Made by a program: the position numbers and the translations under genes
In this document: positions 10,954 through 23,700 of the stretch, piece after piece
Numbering within the stretch: position 1 is the stretch's first letter
Layout of the letters: each line of letters begins with the position of its first letter
The notes under the pieces: model-generated
What the model was told of the DNA's origin: nothing
The model's input: the letters and a program-made list of their open reading frames with translations, nothing else
Database searches by the model: none
Source: Brachycybe producta
Taxonomy: Eukaryota > Arthropoda > Diplopoda > Playtdesmida > Andrognathidae
Direction: 5' to 3'
DNA length: 64,000 nucleotides
Assembly (NCBI GenBank): GCA_036925085.1
Contig: JAUPFP010000199.1
Coordinates: forward strand, 1 to 64,000

Positions 10954-13900
10954 TTAAGTTGTAGTTGAAGTTGAAGTTAAAGTTGAAGTTAAAGGTAAAG
11001 TTGAAATTGAAGTTGATGTTGAAGTTGAAGTTGTAGTTGAAGTTAAAGTTGAAGTTAAAGTTGAAGTTAAAGTTAATGTTGAAGTTGAAGTTAAAGTAAA
11101 AGTTGAAGTTGAAGTTGAAGTTGAATTTGAAGTTGAAGTTTTAGTTGAAGGTGAAGTTGAAGTTAAAGTTGAAGTTAGAGTTAATTTTGAATTGAAATTA
11201 ACATTGAAGTTGAAGTTGAAGTTAAAGTTAAAGATAAAGTTGAAATTGAAGTTGATGTTGATGATGGAGTTGAAGTTGAAGTTAAAGTTAAAGTTGAAGT
11301 TGAAGTTAATGTTGAAGTTGAAGTTGTAGTAAAAGTTGAAGTTGAAGTTCAAGTCGAAGTCGATGTTGAAGTGGAAGTTGAACTTGAAGTTGAAGTTAAA
11401 GTTGAAGTTAAAGTAAAAGCTGAAGTTGAAATTGAAGTTGAAGATGAAGTTGAATTTGAAGGTGAAGTTGAAGTTGAAGTTTTGGTGGAAGTTAATGTTG
11501 AAGTTGAAGTTTTGGTGGAAGTTAATGTTGAAGTTGAAGTTAAAGTAAAAGCTGAAGTTGAAATTAATGTTGAAGTTGAAGTTGAAGTTGAATATGAAGG
11601 TGAAGTTGAAGTTGAAGTTGAAGTTGAAGTTGAAGTTGAATTTGAAGTTGACGTTGAAGTTGAAGTTGAAGTTGAAGTTGAAGTTGAAGTTGAAGTTAAA
11701 GTGAAAGTTAAATTTAAAGTTGAAATTGAAGTTGATGTTGATGATGGAGTTGAAGATGAAGTTGAAGTTAATGTTGAAGTTGAAGTTGAAGTTGAAGTTG
11801 AAGTTGAAGTTCAAGTCGAAGTCGATGTTGAAGTGGAAGTTGAACTTGAAGTTGAAGTTAAAGTTGAAGTTAAAGTTTTTGTTGAAGTTGAAGTTAAAGT
11901 AAAAGTTGAAGTTGAAGTTGAAGTTGAAGTTGAATTTGAAGTTTACGTTGAAGTTGAAGTTGAAGTTGAAGTTAAAGTGAAAGTTAAGTTGAAGTTGAAG
12001 TTGAAGTCAAGTTGAAGTCAAGTTGAAGTTGAAGTTGAAATTGAAGTTGAAGTTGAAGTTGAAGTTGAAGTTGAAGTTAAAGTGAAAATGAAGTTGAAGT
12101 TGAAGTTGAAGTCAAGTTGAAATTAAAGTTGAAGTTAAAGTTGAAGTTGAAGTTAATGTTGATGTTAAAGTTAAAGGTAAAGTTGAAATTGAAGTTGATG
12201 TTGAAGTTGATGTTGAAGTTGATGTTGAAGTTAAAGTGAAAATGAAGTTGAAGTTGAAGTTGAAGTCAAGTTGAAATTAAAGTTGAAGTTAAAGTTGAAG
12301 TTGAAGTTAATGTTGATGTTAAAGTTAAAGGTAAAGTTGAAATTGAAGTTGATGTTGAAGTTGATGTTGAAGTTGATGTTGAAGTTGATGTTGAAGTTGA
12401 TGTTGAAGTTGATGTTGAAGTTGAAGTTGAAGTTGAAGTTAAAGTTGAAGTTAAAGTTAATGTTGAAGTTGAAGTTAAAGTAAAAGTTGAAGTTGAAGTT
12501 GAAGTTGAATTTGAAGTTAAAGGTAAAGTTGAAATTGAAGTTGATGTTGATGATGGAGTTGAAGTTGAAGTTAAAGTGAAAGTTAAGTTGAAGTTGAAGT
12601 TGAAGTCAAGTTGAAGTCAAGTTGAAGTTGAAATTGAAGTTGAAGTTGAAGTTGAAGTTGAAGTTAAAGTTAAAGGTAAAGTTGAAATTGAAGTTGATGT
12701 TGATGATGGAGTTGAAGTTGAAGTTAAAGTGAAAGTTAAGTTGAAATTGAAGTGTAAGTCAAGTTGAAGTCAAGTTGAAGTTGAAGTTGAAGTTGAAGTT
12801 GAAGTTGAAGTTGAAGTTCAAGTCGAAGTCGATGTTGAAGTGGAAGTTGAACTTGAAGTTGAAGTTAAAGTTGAAGTTAAAGTTTTTGTTGAAGTTGAAG
12901 TTAAAGTAAAAGTTGAAGTTGAAGTTGAAGTTGAAGTTGAATTTGAAGTTTACGTTGAAGTTGAAGTTGAAGTTGAAGTTAAAGTGAAAGTTAAGTTGAA
13001 GTTGAAGTTGAAGTCAAGTTGAAGTCAAGTTGAAGTTGAAGTTGAAATTGAAGTTGAAGTTGAAGTTGAAGTTGAAGTTGAAGTTAAAGTGAAAATGAAG
13101 TTGAAGTTGAAGTTGAAGTCAAGTTGAAATTAAAGTTGAAGTTAAAGTTGAAGTTGAAGTTAATGTTGATGTTAAAGTTAAAGGTAAAGTTGAAATTGAA
13201 GTTGATGTTGAAGTTGATGTTGAAGTTGATGTTGAAGTTGATGTTGAAGTTGATGTTGAAGTTAATGTTGAAGTTGAAGTTGAAGTTGAAGTTGAAGTTG
13301 AAGTTCAAGTCGAAGTCGATGTTGAAGTGGAAGTTGAACTTGAAGTTGAAGTTAAAGTTGAAGTTAAAGTTTTTGTTGAAGTTGAAGTTAAAGTAAAAGT
13401 TGAAGTTGAAGTTGAAGTTGAAGTTGAATTTGAAGTTTACGTTGAAGTTGAAGTTGAAGTTGAAGTTAAAGTGAAAGTTAAGTTGAAGTTGAAGTTGAAG
13501 TCAAGTTGAAGTCAAGTTGAAGTTGAAGTTGAAATTGAAGTTGAAGTTGAAGTTGAAGTTGAAGTTGAAGTTAAAGTGAAAATGAAGTTGAAGTTGAAGT
13601 TGAAGTCAAGTTGAAATTAAAGTTGAAGTTGAAGTTAATGTTGATGTTAAAGTTAAAGGTAAAGTTGAAATTGAAGTTGATGTTGAAGTTGATGTTGAAG
13701 TTGATGTTGAAGTTAAAGTGAAAATGAAGTTGAAGTTGAAGTTGAAGTCAAGTTGAAATTAAAGTTGAAGTTAAAGTTGAAGTTGAAGTTAATGTTGATG
13801 TTAAAGTTAAAGGTAAAGTTGAAATTGAAGTTGATGTTGAAGTTGATGTTGAAGTTGATGTTGAAGTTGATGTTGAAGTTGATGTTGAAGTTGATGTTGA

Positions 13901-15822
13901 AGTTGAAGTTGAAGTTGAAGTTAAAGTTGAAGTTAAAGTTAATGTTGAAGTTGAAGTTAAAGTAAAAGTTGAAGTTGAAGTTGAAGTTGAATTTGAAGTT
14001 AAAGGTAAAGTTGAAATTGAAGTTGATGTTGATGATGGAGTTGAAGTTGAAGTTAAAGTGAAAGTTAAGTTGAAGTTGAAGTTGAAGTCAAGTTGAAGTC
14101 AAGTTGAAGTTGAAATTGAAGTTGAAGTTGAAGTTGAAGTTGAAGTTAAAGTTAAAGGTAAAGTTGAAATTGAAGTTGATGTTGATGATGGAGTTGAAGT
14201 TGAAGTTAAAGTGAAAGTTAAGTTGAAATTGAAGTGTAAGTCAAGTTGAAGTCAAGTTGAAGTTGAAGTTGAAGTTGAAGTTGAAGTTGAAGTTGAAGTT
14301 CAAGTCGAAGTCGATGTTGAAGTGGAAGTTGAACTTGAAGTTGAAGTTAAAGTTGAAGTTAAAGTTTTTGTTGAAGTTGAAGTTAAAGTAAAAGTTGAAG
14401 TTGAAGTTGAAGTTGAAGTTGAATTTGAAGTTTACGTTGAAGTTGAAGTTGAAGTTGAAGTTAAAGTGAAAGTTAAGTTGAAGTTGAAGTTGAAGTCAAG
14501 TTGAAGTCAAGTTGAAGTTGAAGTTGAAATTGAAGTTGAAGTTGAAGTTGAAGTTGAAGTTGAAGTTAAAGTGAAAATGAAGTTGAAGTTGAAGTTGAAG
14601 TCAAGTTGAAATTAAAGTTGAAGTTAAAGTTGAAGTTGAAGTTAATGTTGATGTTAAAGTTAAAGGTAAAGTTGAAATTGAAGTTGATGTTGAAGTTGAT
14701 GTTGAAGTTGATGTTGAAGTTGATGTTGAAGTTGATGTTGAAGTTGATGTTGAAGTTGAAGTTGAAGTTGAAGTTAAAGTTGAAGTTAAAGTTAATGTTG
14801 AAGTTGAAGTTAAAGTAAAAGTTGAAGTTGAAGTTGAAGTTGAATTTGAAGTTAAAGGTAAAGTTGAAATTGAAGTTGATGTTGATGATGGAGTTGAAGT
14901 TGAAGTTAAAGTGAAAGTTAAGTTGAAGTTGAAGTTGAAGTCAAGTTGAAGTCAAGTTGAAGTTGAAATTGAAGTTGAAGTTGAAGTTGAAGTTGAAGTT
15001 AAAGTTAAAGGTAAAGTTGAAATTGAAGTTGATGTTGATGATGGAGTTGAAGTTGAAGTTAAAGTGAAAGTTAAGTTGAAATTGAAGTGTAAGTCAAGTT
15101 GAAGTCAAGTTGAAGTTGAAGTTGAAGTTGAAGTTGAAGTTGAAGTTGAAGTTGAAGTTGAAGTTGAAGTTGAAGTTGAAGTTGAAGTTAAAGTGAAAAT
15201 GAAGTTGAAGTTGAAGTTGAAGTCAAGTTGAAATTAAAGTTGAAGTTAAAGTTGAAGTTGAAGTTAATGTTGATGTTAAAGTTAAAGGTAAAGTTGAAAT
15301 TGAAGTTGATGTTGAAGTTGATGTTGAAGTTGATGTTGAAGTTGATGTTGAAGTTGAAGTTGAAGTTGAAGTTAAAGTTGAAGTTAAAGTTAATGTTGAA
15401 GTTGAAGTTAAAGTAAAAGTTGAAGTTGAAGTTGAAGTTGAATTTGAAGTTAAAGGTAAAGTTGAAATTGAAGTTGATGTTGATGATGGAGTTGAAGTTG
15501 AAGTTAAAGTGAAAGTTAAGTTGAAGTTGAAGTTGAAGTCAAGTTGAAGTCAAGATGAAGTTGAAGTTGAAGTTGAAGTTGAAGTTGAAGTTGAAGTTGA
15601 AGTTGAAGTTAAAGTTAAAGGTAAAGTTGAAATTGAAGTTGATGTTGATGATGGAGTTGAAGTTGAAGTTAAAGTGAAAGTTAAGTTGAAGTTGAAGTGT
15701 AAGTCAAGTTGAAGTCAAGTTGAAGTTGAAGTTGAAGTTGAAGTTGAAGTTGAAGTTGAAGTTGAAGTTGAAGTTAAAGTTAAAATTAAAGCTGAAGTTG
15801 AAGTTGAAGTTGAAGTTGAAGA
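10954..15822. repeat. Higher-order satellite unit, copy 2 (4869 bp, internally expanded)
   Basis: Starts with the same 861-bp core as the 3097-bp unit at 7857. Extra modules make it 4869 bp long before the next core at 15823. Short partial duplications are visible: a stretch of about 154 bp ending at the GAAATTAAAG landmark is doubled near 12.12-12.27 kb, and a similar one occurs near 13.6-13.75 kb. The pattern fits unequal exchange between out-of-register modules. Confidence 0.75.
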
Positions 15823-18000
15823 TTAAGTTGTAGTTGAAGTTGAAGTTAAAGTTGAAGTTAAAGGTAAAGTTGAAATTGAAGTTGATGTTGAAGTTGAAGT
15901 TGTAGTTGAAGTTAAAGTTGAAGTTAAAGTTGAAGTTAAAGTTAATGTTGAAGTTGAAGTTAAAGTAAAAGTTGAAGTTGAAGTTGAAGTTGAATTTGAA
16001 GTTGAAGTTTTAGTTGAAGGTGAAGTTGAAGTTAAAGTTGAAGTTAGAGTTAATTTTGAATTGAAATTAACATTGAAGTTGAAGTTGAAGTTAAAGTTAA
16101 AGATAAAGTTGAAATTGAAGTTGATGTTGATGATGGAGTTGAAGTTGAAGTTAAAGTTAAAGTTGAAGTTGAAGTTAATGTTGAAGTTGAAGTTGTAGTA
16201 AAAGTTGAAGTTGAAGTTCAAGTCGAAGTCGATGTTGAAGTGGAAGTTGAACTTGAAGTTGAAGTTAAAGTTGAAGTTAAAGTAAAAGCTGAAGTTGAAA
16301 TTGAAGTTGAAGATGAAGTTGAATTTGAAGGTGAAGTTGAAGTTGAAGTTTTGGTGGAAGTTAATGTTGAAGTTGAAGTTTTGGTGGAAGTTAATGTTGA
16401 AGTTGAAGTTAAAGTAAAAGCTGAAGTTGAAATTGATGTTGAAGTTGAAGTTGAAGTTGAATATGAAGGTGAAGTTGAAGTTGAAGTTGAAGTTGAAGTT
16501 GAAGTTGAATTTGAAGTTGACGTTGAAGTTGAAGTTGAAGTTGAAGTTGAAGTTGAAGTTGAAGTTAAAGTGAAAGTTAAATTTAAAGTTGAAATTGAAG
16601 TTGATGTTGATGATGGAGTTGAAGATGAAGTTGAAGTTAATGTTGAAGTTGAAGTTGAAGTTGAAGTTGAAGTTGAAGTTCAAGTCGAAGTCGATGTTGA
16701 AGTGGAAGTTGAACTTGAAGTTGAAGTTAAAGTTGAAGTTAAAGTTTTTGTTGAAGTTGAAGTTAAAGTAAAAGTTGAAGTTGAAGTTGAAGTTGAAGTT
16801 GAATTTGAAGTTTACGTTAAAGTTGAAGTTGAAGTTGAAGTTAAAGTGAAAGTTAAGTTGAAGTTGAAGTTGAAGTCAAGTTGAAGTCAAGTTGAAGTTG
16901 AAGTTGAAATTGAAGTTGAAGTTGAAGTTGAAGTTGAAGTTGAAGTTAAAGTGAAAATGAAGTTGAAGTTGAAGTTGAAGTCAAGTTGAAATTAAAGTTG
17001 AAGTTAAAGTTGAAGTTGAAGTTAATGTTGATGTTAAAGTTAAAGGTAAAGTTGAAATTGAAGTTGATGTTGAAGTTGATGTTGAAGTTGATGTTGAAGT
17101 TGATGTTGAAGTTGATGTTGAAGTTGAAGTTGAAGTTGAAGTTAAAGTTGAAGTTAAAGTTAATGTTGAAGTTGAAGTTAAAGTAAAAGTTGAAGTTGAA
17201 GTTGAAGTTGAATTTGAAGTTAAAGGTAAAGTTGAAATTGAAGTTGATGTTGATGATGGAGTTGAAGTTGAAGTTAAAGTGAAAGTTAAGTTGAAGTTGA
17301 AGTTGAAGTCAAGTTGAAGTCAAGTTGAAGTTGAAATTGAAGTTGAAGTTGAAGTTGAAGTTGAAGTTAAAGTTAAAGGTAAAGTTGAAATTGAAGTTGA
17401 TGTTGATGATGGAGTTGAAGTTGAAGTTAAAGTGAAAGTTAAGTTGAAATTGAAGTGTAAGTCAAGTTGAAGTCAAGTTGAAGTTGAAGTTGAAGTTGAA
17501 GTTGAAGTTGAAGTTGAAGTTGAAGTTGAAGTTGAAGTTGAAGTTAAAGTTAAAATTAAAGCTGAAGTTGAAGTTGAAGTTGAAGTTGAAGTTGAAGTTG
17601 AAGATTAAGTTGTAGTTGAAGTTGAAGTTAAAGTTGAAGTTAAAGGTAAAGTTGAAATTGAAGTTGAAGTTGAAGTTGAAGTTGAAGTTGAATTTGAAGT
17701 TGAAGTTTTAGTTGAAGGTGAAGTTGAAGTTAATGTTGAAGTTAGAGTTAATTTTGAATTGAAATTAACATTGAAGTTGAAGTTGAAGTTAAAGTTAAAA
17801 ATAAAGTTGAAATTGAAGTTGATGTTGACGATGGAGTTGAAGTTGAAGTTAAAGTTAAAGTTGAAGTTGAAGTTAATGTTGAAGTTGAAGTTGTAGTTGA
17901 AGTTGAAGTTGAAGTTCAAGTTGAAGTCAATGTTGAAGTGGAAGTTGAACTTGAAGTTGAAGTTAAAGTTGAAGTTAAAGTAAAAGCTGAAGTTGAAATT
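15823..18000. repeat. Higher-order satellite unit, copy 3 (partial)
   Basis: Third copy of the 861-bp core (15823-16683), followed by one module with a five-copy GATGTT run near 17.06-17.12 kb. Downstream it passes into the 17.6-18.2 kb sequence, which resembles 4.65-5.3 kb. Within the core I see only a Glu-to-Lys type change near 16819 and an AATGTT/GATGTT difference near 16435 relative to the other copies. Confidence 0.7.
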
Positions 18001-19557
18001 GAAGTTGAAGATGAAGTTGAATTTGAAGGTGAAGTTGAAGTTGAAGTTTTGGTGGAAGTTAATGTTGAAGTTGAAGTTTTGGTGGAAGTTAATGTTGAAG
18101 TTGAAGTTAAAGTAAAAGCTGAAGTTGAAATTGATGTTGAAGTTGAAGTTGAAGTTGAATTTGAAGGTGAAGTTGAAGTTGAAATTGAAGTTAAAAGTTG
18201 AAGTTGAAGTTGAAGTTGAAGTTGAAGTTGAAGTTGAAGTTGAAGTTAAAGTTGAAGTTATTGTTGAAGTTGAAGTTAAAGTAAAAGTTGAAGTTGAAGT
18301 TGAAGTTGAAGTTGAAGTTGAATTTGAAGTTGACGTTGAAGTTGAAGTTGAAGTTGAAGTTAAAGTGAAAGTTAAATTTAAAGTTGAAATTGAAGTTGAT
18401 GTTGATGATGGAGTTGAAGATGAAGTTGAAGTTAATGTTGAAGTTGAAGTTGAAGTTGAAGTTGAAGTTGAAGTTGAAGTTGAAGTTCAAGTCGAAGTCG
18501 ATGTTGAAGTGGAAGTTGAACTTGAAGTTGAAGTTAAAGTTGAAGTTAAAGTTATTGTTGAAGTTGAAGTTAAAGTAAAAGTTGAAGTTGAAGTTGAAGT
18601 TGAAGTTGAATTTGAATTTTACGTTGAAGTTGAAGTTGAAGTTGAAGTTAAAGTGAAAGTTAAGTTGAAGTTGAAGTTGAAGTCAAGTTGAAGTTGAAGT
18701 TGAAGTTGAAGTTGAAGTTGAAGTTGAAGTTGAAGTTGAAGTTCAAGTCGAAGTCGATGTTGAAGTGGAAGTTGAACTTGAAGTTGAAGTTAAAGTTGAA
18801 GTTGAAGTTAAAGTTGAAGTTAAAGTTAATGTTGAAGTTGAAGTTAAAGTAAAAGTTGAAGTTGAAGTTGAAGTTGAAGTCAAGTTGAAGTTGAAGTTGA
18901 AGTTGAAGTTGAAGTTGAAGTTGAAGTTGAAGTTGAAGTTGAAGTTGAAGTTGAAGTTAAAGTTAAAATTAAAGGTGAAGTTGAAGTTGAAGTTGAAGTT
19001 GAAGTTGAAGATTAAGTTGTAGTTGAAGTTAAAGTTAAAGTTGAAGTTAAAGTTAAAGGTAAAGTTGAAATTGAAGTTGATGTTGAAGTTGATGTTGAAG
19101 TTGAAGTTGAAGTTAAAGTTGAAATTAAAGTTAATGTTGAAGTTGAAGTTAAAGTAAAAGTTGAAGTTGAAGTTAATGTTGAAGTTGAAGTTGAAGTTGA
19201 AGTTGAATTTGAAGTTCAAGTCGAAGTCGATGTTGAAGTGGAAGTTGAACTTGAAGTTGAAGTTAAAGTTGAAGTTAAAGTTATTTTTGAAGTTGAAGTT
19301 AAAGTAAAAGTTGAAGTTGAAGTTGAAGTTGAAGTTGAATTTGAAGTTGACGTTGAAGTTGAAGTTGAAGTTAAAGTGAAAGTTAAGTTGAAGTTGAAGT
19401 TGAAGTCAAGTTGAAATCAAGTTGAAGTTGAAGTTGAATTCAAGTTGAAATTAAAGTTGAAGTTAAAGTTGAAGTTGAAGTTAATGTTGAAGTTGAAGTT
19501 AAAGTTAAAATTAAAGGTGAAGTTGAAGTTGAAGTTGAAGTTAAAAATTAAGTTGTA
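18001..19557. repeat. GAAGTT satellite, mixed modules
   Basis: Hexamer satellite carrying the GTCGAAGTCGATG block at about 18487, 18741 and 19214. The part from 18.7 kb on resembles 31.1-31.9 kb. Both stretches lead into a pure GAAGTT+AAAGTT 12-mer array through the same AAAAATTAAGTTGTAG sequence. No gene is seen. Confidence 0.85.
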
Positions 19558-19794
19558 GTTAAAGTTGAAGTTAAAGTTGAAGTTAAAGTTGAAGTTAAAG
19601 TTGAAGTTAAAGTTGAAGTTAAAGTTGAAGTTAAAGTTGAAGTTAAAGTTGAAGTTAAAGTTGAAGTTAAAGTTGAAGTTAAAGTTGAAGTTAAAGTTGA
19701 AGTTAAAGTTGAAGTTAAAGTTGAAGTTAAAGTTGAAGTTAAAGTTGAAGTTAAAGTTGAAGTTAAAGTTGAAGTTAAAGTTGAAGTTAAAGTT
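19558..19794. repeat. Pure (GAAGTTAAAGTT)n array, about 20 copies
   Basis: A perfectly regular 12-mer of alternating GAAGTT and AAAGTT, about 237 bp, ended by GTTACAGG. A second array with the same flanks lies at 31903-32319 and is about 35 copies long, so the two differ only in copy number. Confidence 0.95.
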
Positions 19795-20123
19795 ACAGGT
19801 AAAGTTGAAATTGAAGTTGATGTTGAAGATGGAGTTGAAGTTGAAGTTAAAGTTAAAGTTGAAGTTGAAGTTAATGTTGAAGTTGGAGTTGAAGTTGAAG
19901 TTGAAGTTGAAGTCGAAGTCGATGTTGAAGTGGAAGTTGAACTTGAAGTTGAAGTTAAAGTTGAAGTTAAAGTTAATGTTGAAGTTGAAGTTAAAGTAAA
20001 AGTTGAAGTTGAAGTTGAAGTTGAAGTTGAATTTGAAGTTGACGTTGAAGTTGAAGTTGAAGTTGAAGTTGGAGTTGAAGTTGAAGTTGAATTTGATTTT
20101 GAAGTTGAAGTTGAAGTTGAAGT
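19795..20123. repeat. GAAGTT satellite linker
   Basis: Mixed hexamer satellite between the 12-mer array and the GAAATT block. It contains the GTCGAAGTCGATG motif near 19911 and a GAATTTGATTTTGAAG variant near 20090. The same order is seen at 32320-32700 after the longer 12-mer array. Confidence 0.85.
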
Positions 20124-20788
20124 TGAAATTGAAGTTGAAATTGAAGTTGAAATTGAAGTTGAAATTGAAGTTAAAATTGAAGTTGAAAATGAAGTTGAAA
20201 TTGAAGTTGAATTGAATTTGAAATTGAAGTTGAAATTGAAGTTGAAATTGGAGTTGAAATTGAAGTTGAAATTGAAGTTGAAATTGAAGTTGAAATTGAA
20301 GTTGAAATTGAAGTTGAATTTGAAGTTAAAATTGAAGTTAAAATTAAGTTGAAATTGAAGTTGAAAGTGAAGTTGAAATTGAAGTTGAAATTAAAGTTAA
20401 AATTGAAGTTGAAATTGAAGTTGAAATTGAAGTTAAAATTGAAGTTGAAATTGAAGTAGAAATTGAAGTTGAAATTGAAGTTGAAATTGAAGTTGAAATT
20501 GAAATTAAAACTGAAGTTGAAATTAAATTTGAAATTGAAGTTGAAATTGAAGTTAAAATTGAAGTTGAAATTGAAGTTGAAATTTAAGTTGAAATTTAAG
20601 TTGAAATTTAAGTTGAAATTTAAGTTAAAATTGAAGTTGAAATTGAATTTGAAATTGAAGTTGAAATTGAAGTTGAAATTGAAGTTGAAATTGAAGTTGA
20701 AATTGGAGTTGAAATTGAAGTTGAAATTGAAGTTGAAATTGAAGTTAAAATTGAAGTTGAAATTGAAGTTGAAATTGAAGTTGAAATT
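20124..20788. repeat. GAAATT-rich 12-mer array
   Basis: Array dominated by GAAATTGAAGTT with some AAAATT. It includes four consecutive units in which a stop-forming TTTAAG occurs near 20581-20620. It is related in unit sequence to the much larger GAAATT domains at 48.4-53.5 and 54.7-63.1 kb, and is absent from the matching place after 32.7 kb. It returns abruptly to GAAGTT satellite at 20789. Confidence 0.9.
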
Positions 20789-23700
20789 AAAAGTTGAAGT
20801 TGAAGTTGAAGTTGAAGTTGAAGTTGAAGTTGAAGTTGAAGTTAAAGTTGAAGTTATTGTTGAAGTTGAAGTTAAAGTAAAAGTTGAAGTTGAAGTTGAA
20901 GTTGAAGTTGAATTTGAAGTTGACGTTGAAGTTGAAGTTGAAGTTGAAGTTAAAGTGAAAGTTAAATTTAAAGTTGAAATTGAAGTTGATGTTGATGATG
21001 GAGTTGAAGATGAAGTTGAAGTTAATGTTGAAGTTGAAGTTGAAGTTGAAGTTGAAGTTGAAGTTCAAGTCGAAGTCGATGTTGAAGTGGAAGTTGAACT
21101 TGAAGTTGAAGTTAAAGTTGAAGTTAAAGTTATTGTTGAAGTTGAAGTTAAAGTAAAAGTTGAAGTTGAAGTTGAAGTTGAAGTTGAATTTGAAGTTTAC
21201 GTTGAAGTTGAAGTTGAAGTTGAAGTTAAAGTGAAAGTTAAGTTGAGGTTGAAGTTGAAGTCAAGTTGAAGTCAAGTTGAAGTTGAAGTTGAAGTTGAAG
21301 TTGAAGTTGAAGTTGAAGTTGAAGTTGAAGTTGAAGTGAAAATGAAGTTGAAGTTGAAGTTGAAGTCAAGTTGAAATTAAAGTTGAAGTTAAAGTTGAAG
21401 TTGAAGTTAATGTTGATGTTAAAGTTAAAGGTAAAGTTGAAATTGAAGTTGATGTTGAAGTTGATGTTGAAGTTGAAGTTGAAGTTGAAGTTAAAGTTGA
21501 AGTTAAAGTTAATGTTGAAGTTGAAGTTAAAGTAAAAGTTGAAGTTGAAGTTGAAGTTGAATTTGAAGTTAAAGGTAAAGTTGAAATTGAAGTTGATGTT
21601 GATGATGGAGTTGAAGTTGAAGTTAAAGTGAAAGTTAAGTTGAAGTTGAAGTTGAAGTCAAGTTGAAGTCAAGTTGAAGTTAAAGTTGAAGTTGAAGTTG
21701 AAGTTGAAGTTGAAGTTGAAGTTAAAGTTAAAATTAAAGGTGAAGTTGAAGTTGAAGTTGAAGTTGAAGATTAAGTTGTAGTTGAAGTTGTAGTTAAAGT
21801 TGAAGTTAAAGTTAAAGGTAAAGTTGAAATTGAAGTTGATGTTGAAGTTGATGTTGAAGTTGAAGTTGAAGTTAAAGTTGAAATTAAAGTTAATGTTGAA
21901 GTTGAAGTTAAAGTTGAAGTTAAAGTTAATGTTGAAGTTGAAGTTAAAGTAAAAGTTGAAGTTGAAGTTGAAGTTGAAGTTGAATTTGAAGTTGAAGTTG
22001 AAGTTAAAGTTAAAGTTGAAGTTGAAGTTGAAGTTGAAGTTGAAATTGAAGTTGAAGCTGAAGTTGAAGTTAAAGTTGAAGTTGAATTTGCAGTTGAAGT
22101 TGAATTTGCAGTTGAAGTTGAATTTGAAGTTTAATTTGAAGTTGAAGTTAAAGTTGAATTTGATGTTGATGTTGAAGTTGATGTTGAAGTTGAAGTTGAA
22201 GTTGAAGTTGAAGTTGAAGTTGAAGTTGAAGTTAAAGTTGAGGTTGAAGTTAAAGTGAAAATGAAGTTGAAGTTGAAGTTGAAATCAAGTTGAAATTGAA
22301 GTTGAAGTTAAAGTTGAAATTGAAGTTAATGTTGAAGTTGAAATTAAAGTTAATGGTGAAGTTGAAGTTGAAGTTGAAGTTAAAGTTTTGGTGGAAGTTA
22401 ATGTTGAAGTTGAAGTTAAAGTAAAAGCTGAAGTTGAAATTGATGTTGAAGTTGAAGTTAAAGTTGAATTTGAAAGTGAAGTTGAAGTTGAAGTTGAAGT
22501 TAAAAGTTGAAGTTTAAGTTGAAGTTGAAGTTGAAGTTGAAGTTGAAGTTGAAGTTAAAGTTGAAGTTATTGTTGAAGTTGAAGTTAAAGTAAAAGTTGA
22601 AGTTGAAGTTGAATTTGAAGTTAACATTGAAGTTGAAGTTGAAGTTAAAGTGAAAGTTAAATTTAAAGTTGAAATTGAAGTTGATGTTGATGATGGAGTT
22701 GAAGATGAAGTTAAAGATAAAGTTGAAGTTGAAGTTAATGTTGAAGTTGAAGTTCAAGTTGAAGTTGAAGTTCAAGTCAAAGTCGATGTTGAAGTGGAAG
22801 TTGAACTTGAAGTTGAAGTTAAAATTGAAGTTAAAGTTATTGTTGAAGTTGAAGTTAAAGTAAAAGTTGAAGTTGAAGTTGAAGTTGAAGTTGAAGTTGA
22901 ATTTGAAGTTGACGTTGAAGTTGAAGTTGAAGTTGAAGTTGAAGTTAAAGTTAAAGTGAAAGTTAAGTTGAAGTTGAAGTCAAGTTGAAGTTGAAGTTGA
23001 AGTTGAAGTTGAAGTTGAAGTTAAAGTGAAAATGAAGTTGAAGTTGAAGTTGAAGTCAAGTTGAAATTAAAGTTGAAGTTAAAGTTGAAGTTGAAGTTAA
23101 TGTTGAAGTTAAAGTTAAAGGTAAAGTTGAAATTGAAGTTGATGTTGAAGTTGATGTTGAAGTTGAAGTTGAAGTTGAAGTTAAAGTTGAAGTTAAAGTT
23201 AATGTTGAAGTTGAAGTTAAAGTAAAAGTTGAAGTTGAAGTTGAAGTTGAATTTAAAGTTGAAGTTTTAGTTGAAGGTGAAGTTGAAGTTAATGTTGAAG
23301 TTAGAGTTAATTTTGAATTGAAATTAACATTGAAGTTGAAGTTGAAGTTAAAGTTAAAGGTAAAGTTGAAATTGAAGTTGATGTTGATGATGGAGTTGAA
23401 GTTGAAGTTAAAGTGAAAGTTAAGTTGAAGTTGAAGTGTAAGTCAAGTTGAAGTCAAGTTGAAGTTGAAGTTGAAGTTGAAGTTGAAGTTGAAGTTGAAG
23501 TTGAAGTTGAAGTTAAAGTTAAAATTAAAGCTGAAGTTGAAGTTGAAGTTGAAGTTGAAGTTGAAGATTAAGTTGTAGTTGAAGTTGAAGTTAAAGTTGA
23601 AGTTAAAGTTGAAGTTAAAGTTAAAGGTAAAGTTGAAATTGAAGTTGATGTTGAAGTTGAAGTTGTAGTTGAAGTTAAAGTTGAAGTTAAAGTTAATGTT

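Larger units (their letters stand above)
5901..18000. repeat. Expanded field of roughly 850-bp satellite higher-order modules
   Basis: Hexamer satellite in which a module is repeated in tandem with variable length. The module holds a GAAGTTGATGTT run, a GATGTTGATGATGGAG block, a GTCGAAGTCGATG block and GTCAAGTTG punctuation. The landmark that opens the GATGTT run occurs at 5923, 9020, 9855, 12271, 13124, 13753, 14606, 15228 and 16986, giving spacings of 835, 853, 629, 853 and 622 bp among others. The matching stretch of the second large segment (26.9-31 kb) is much shorter, so this field looks locally amplified (inference). No gene is seen. Confidence 0.85.
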
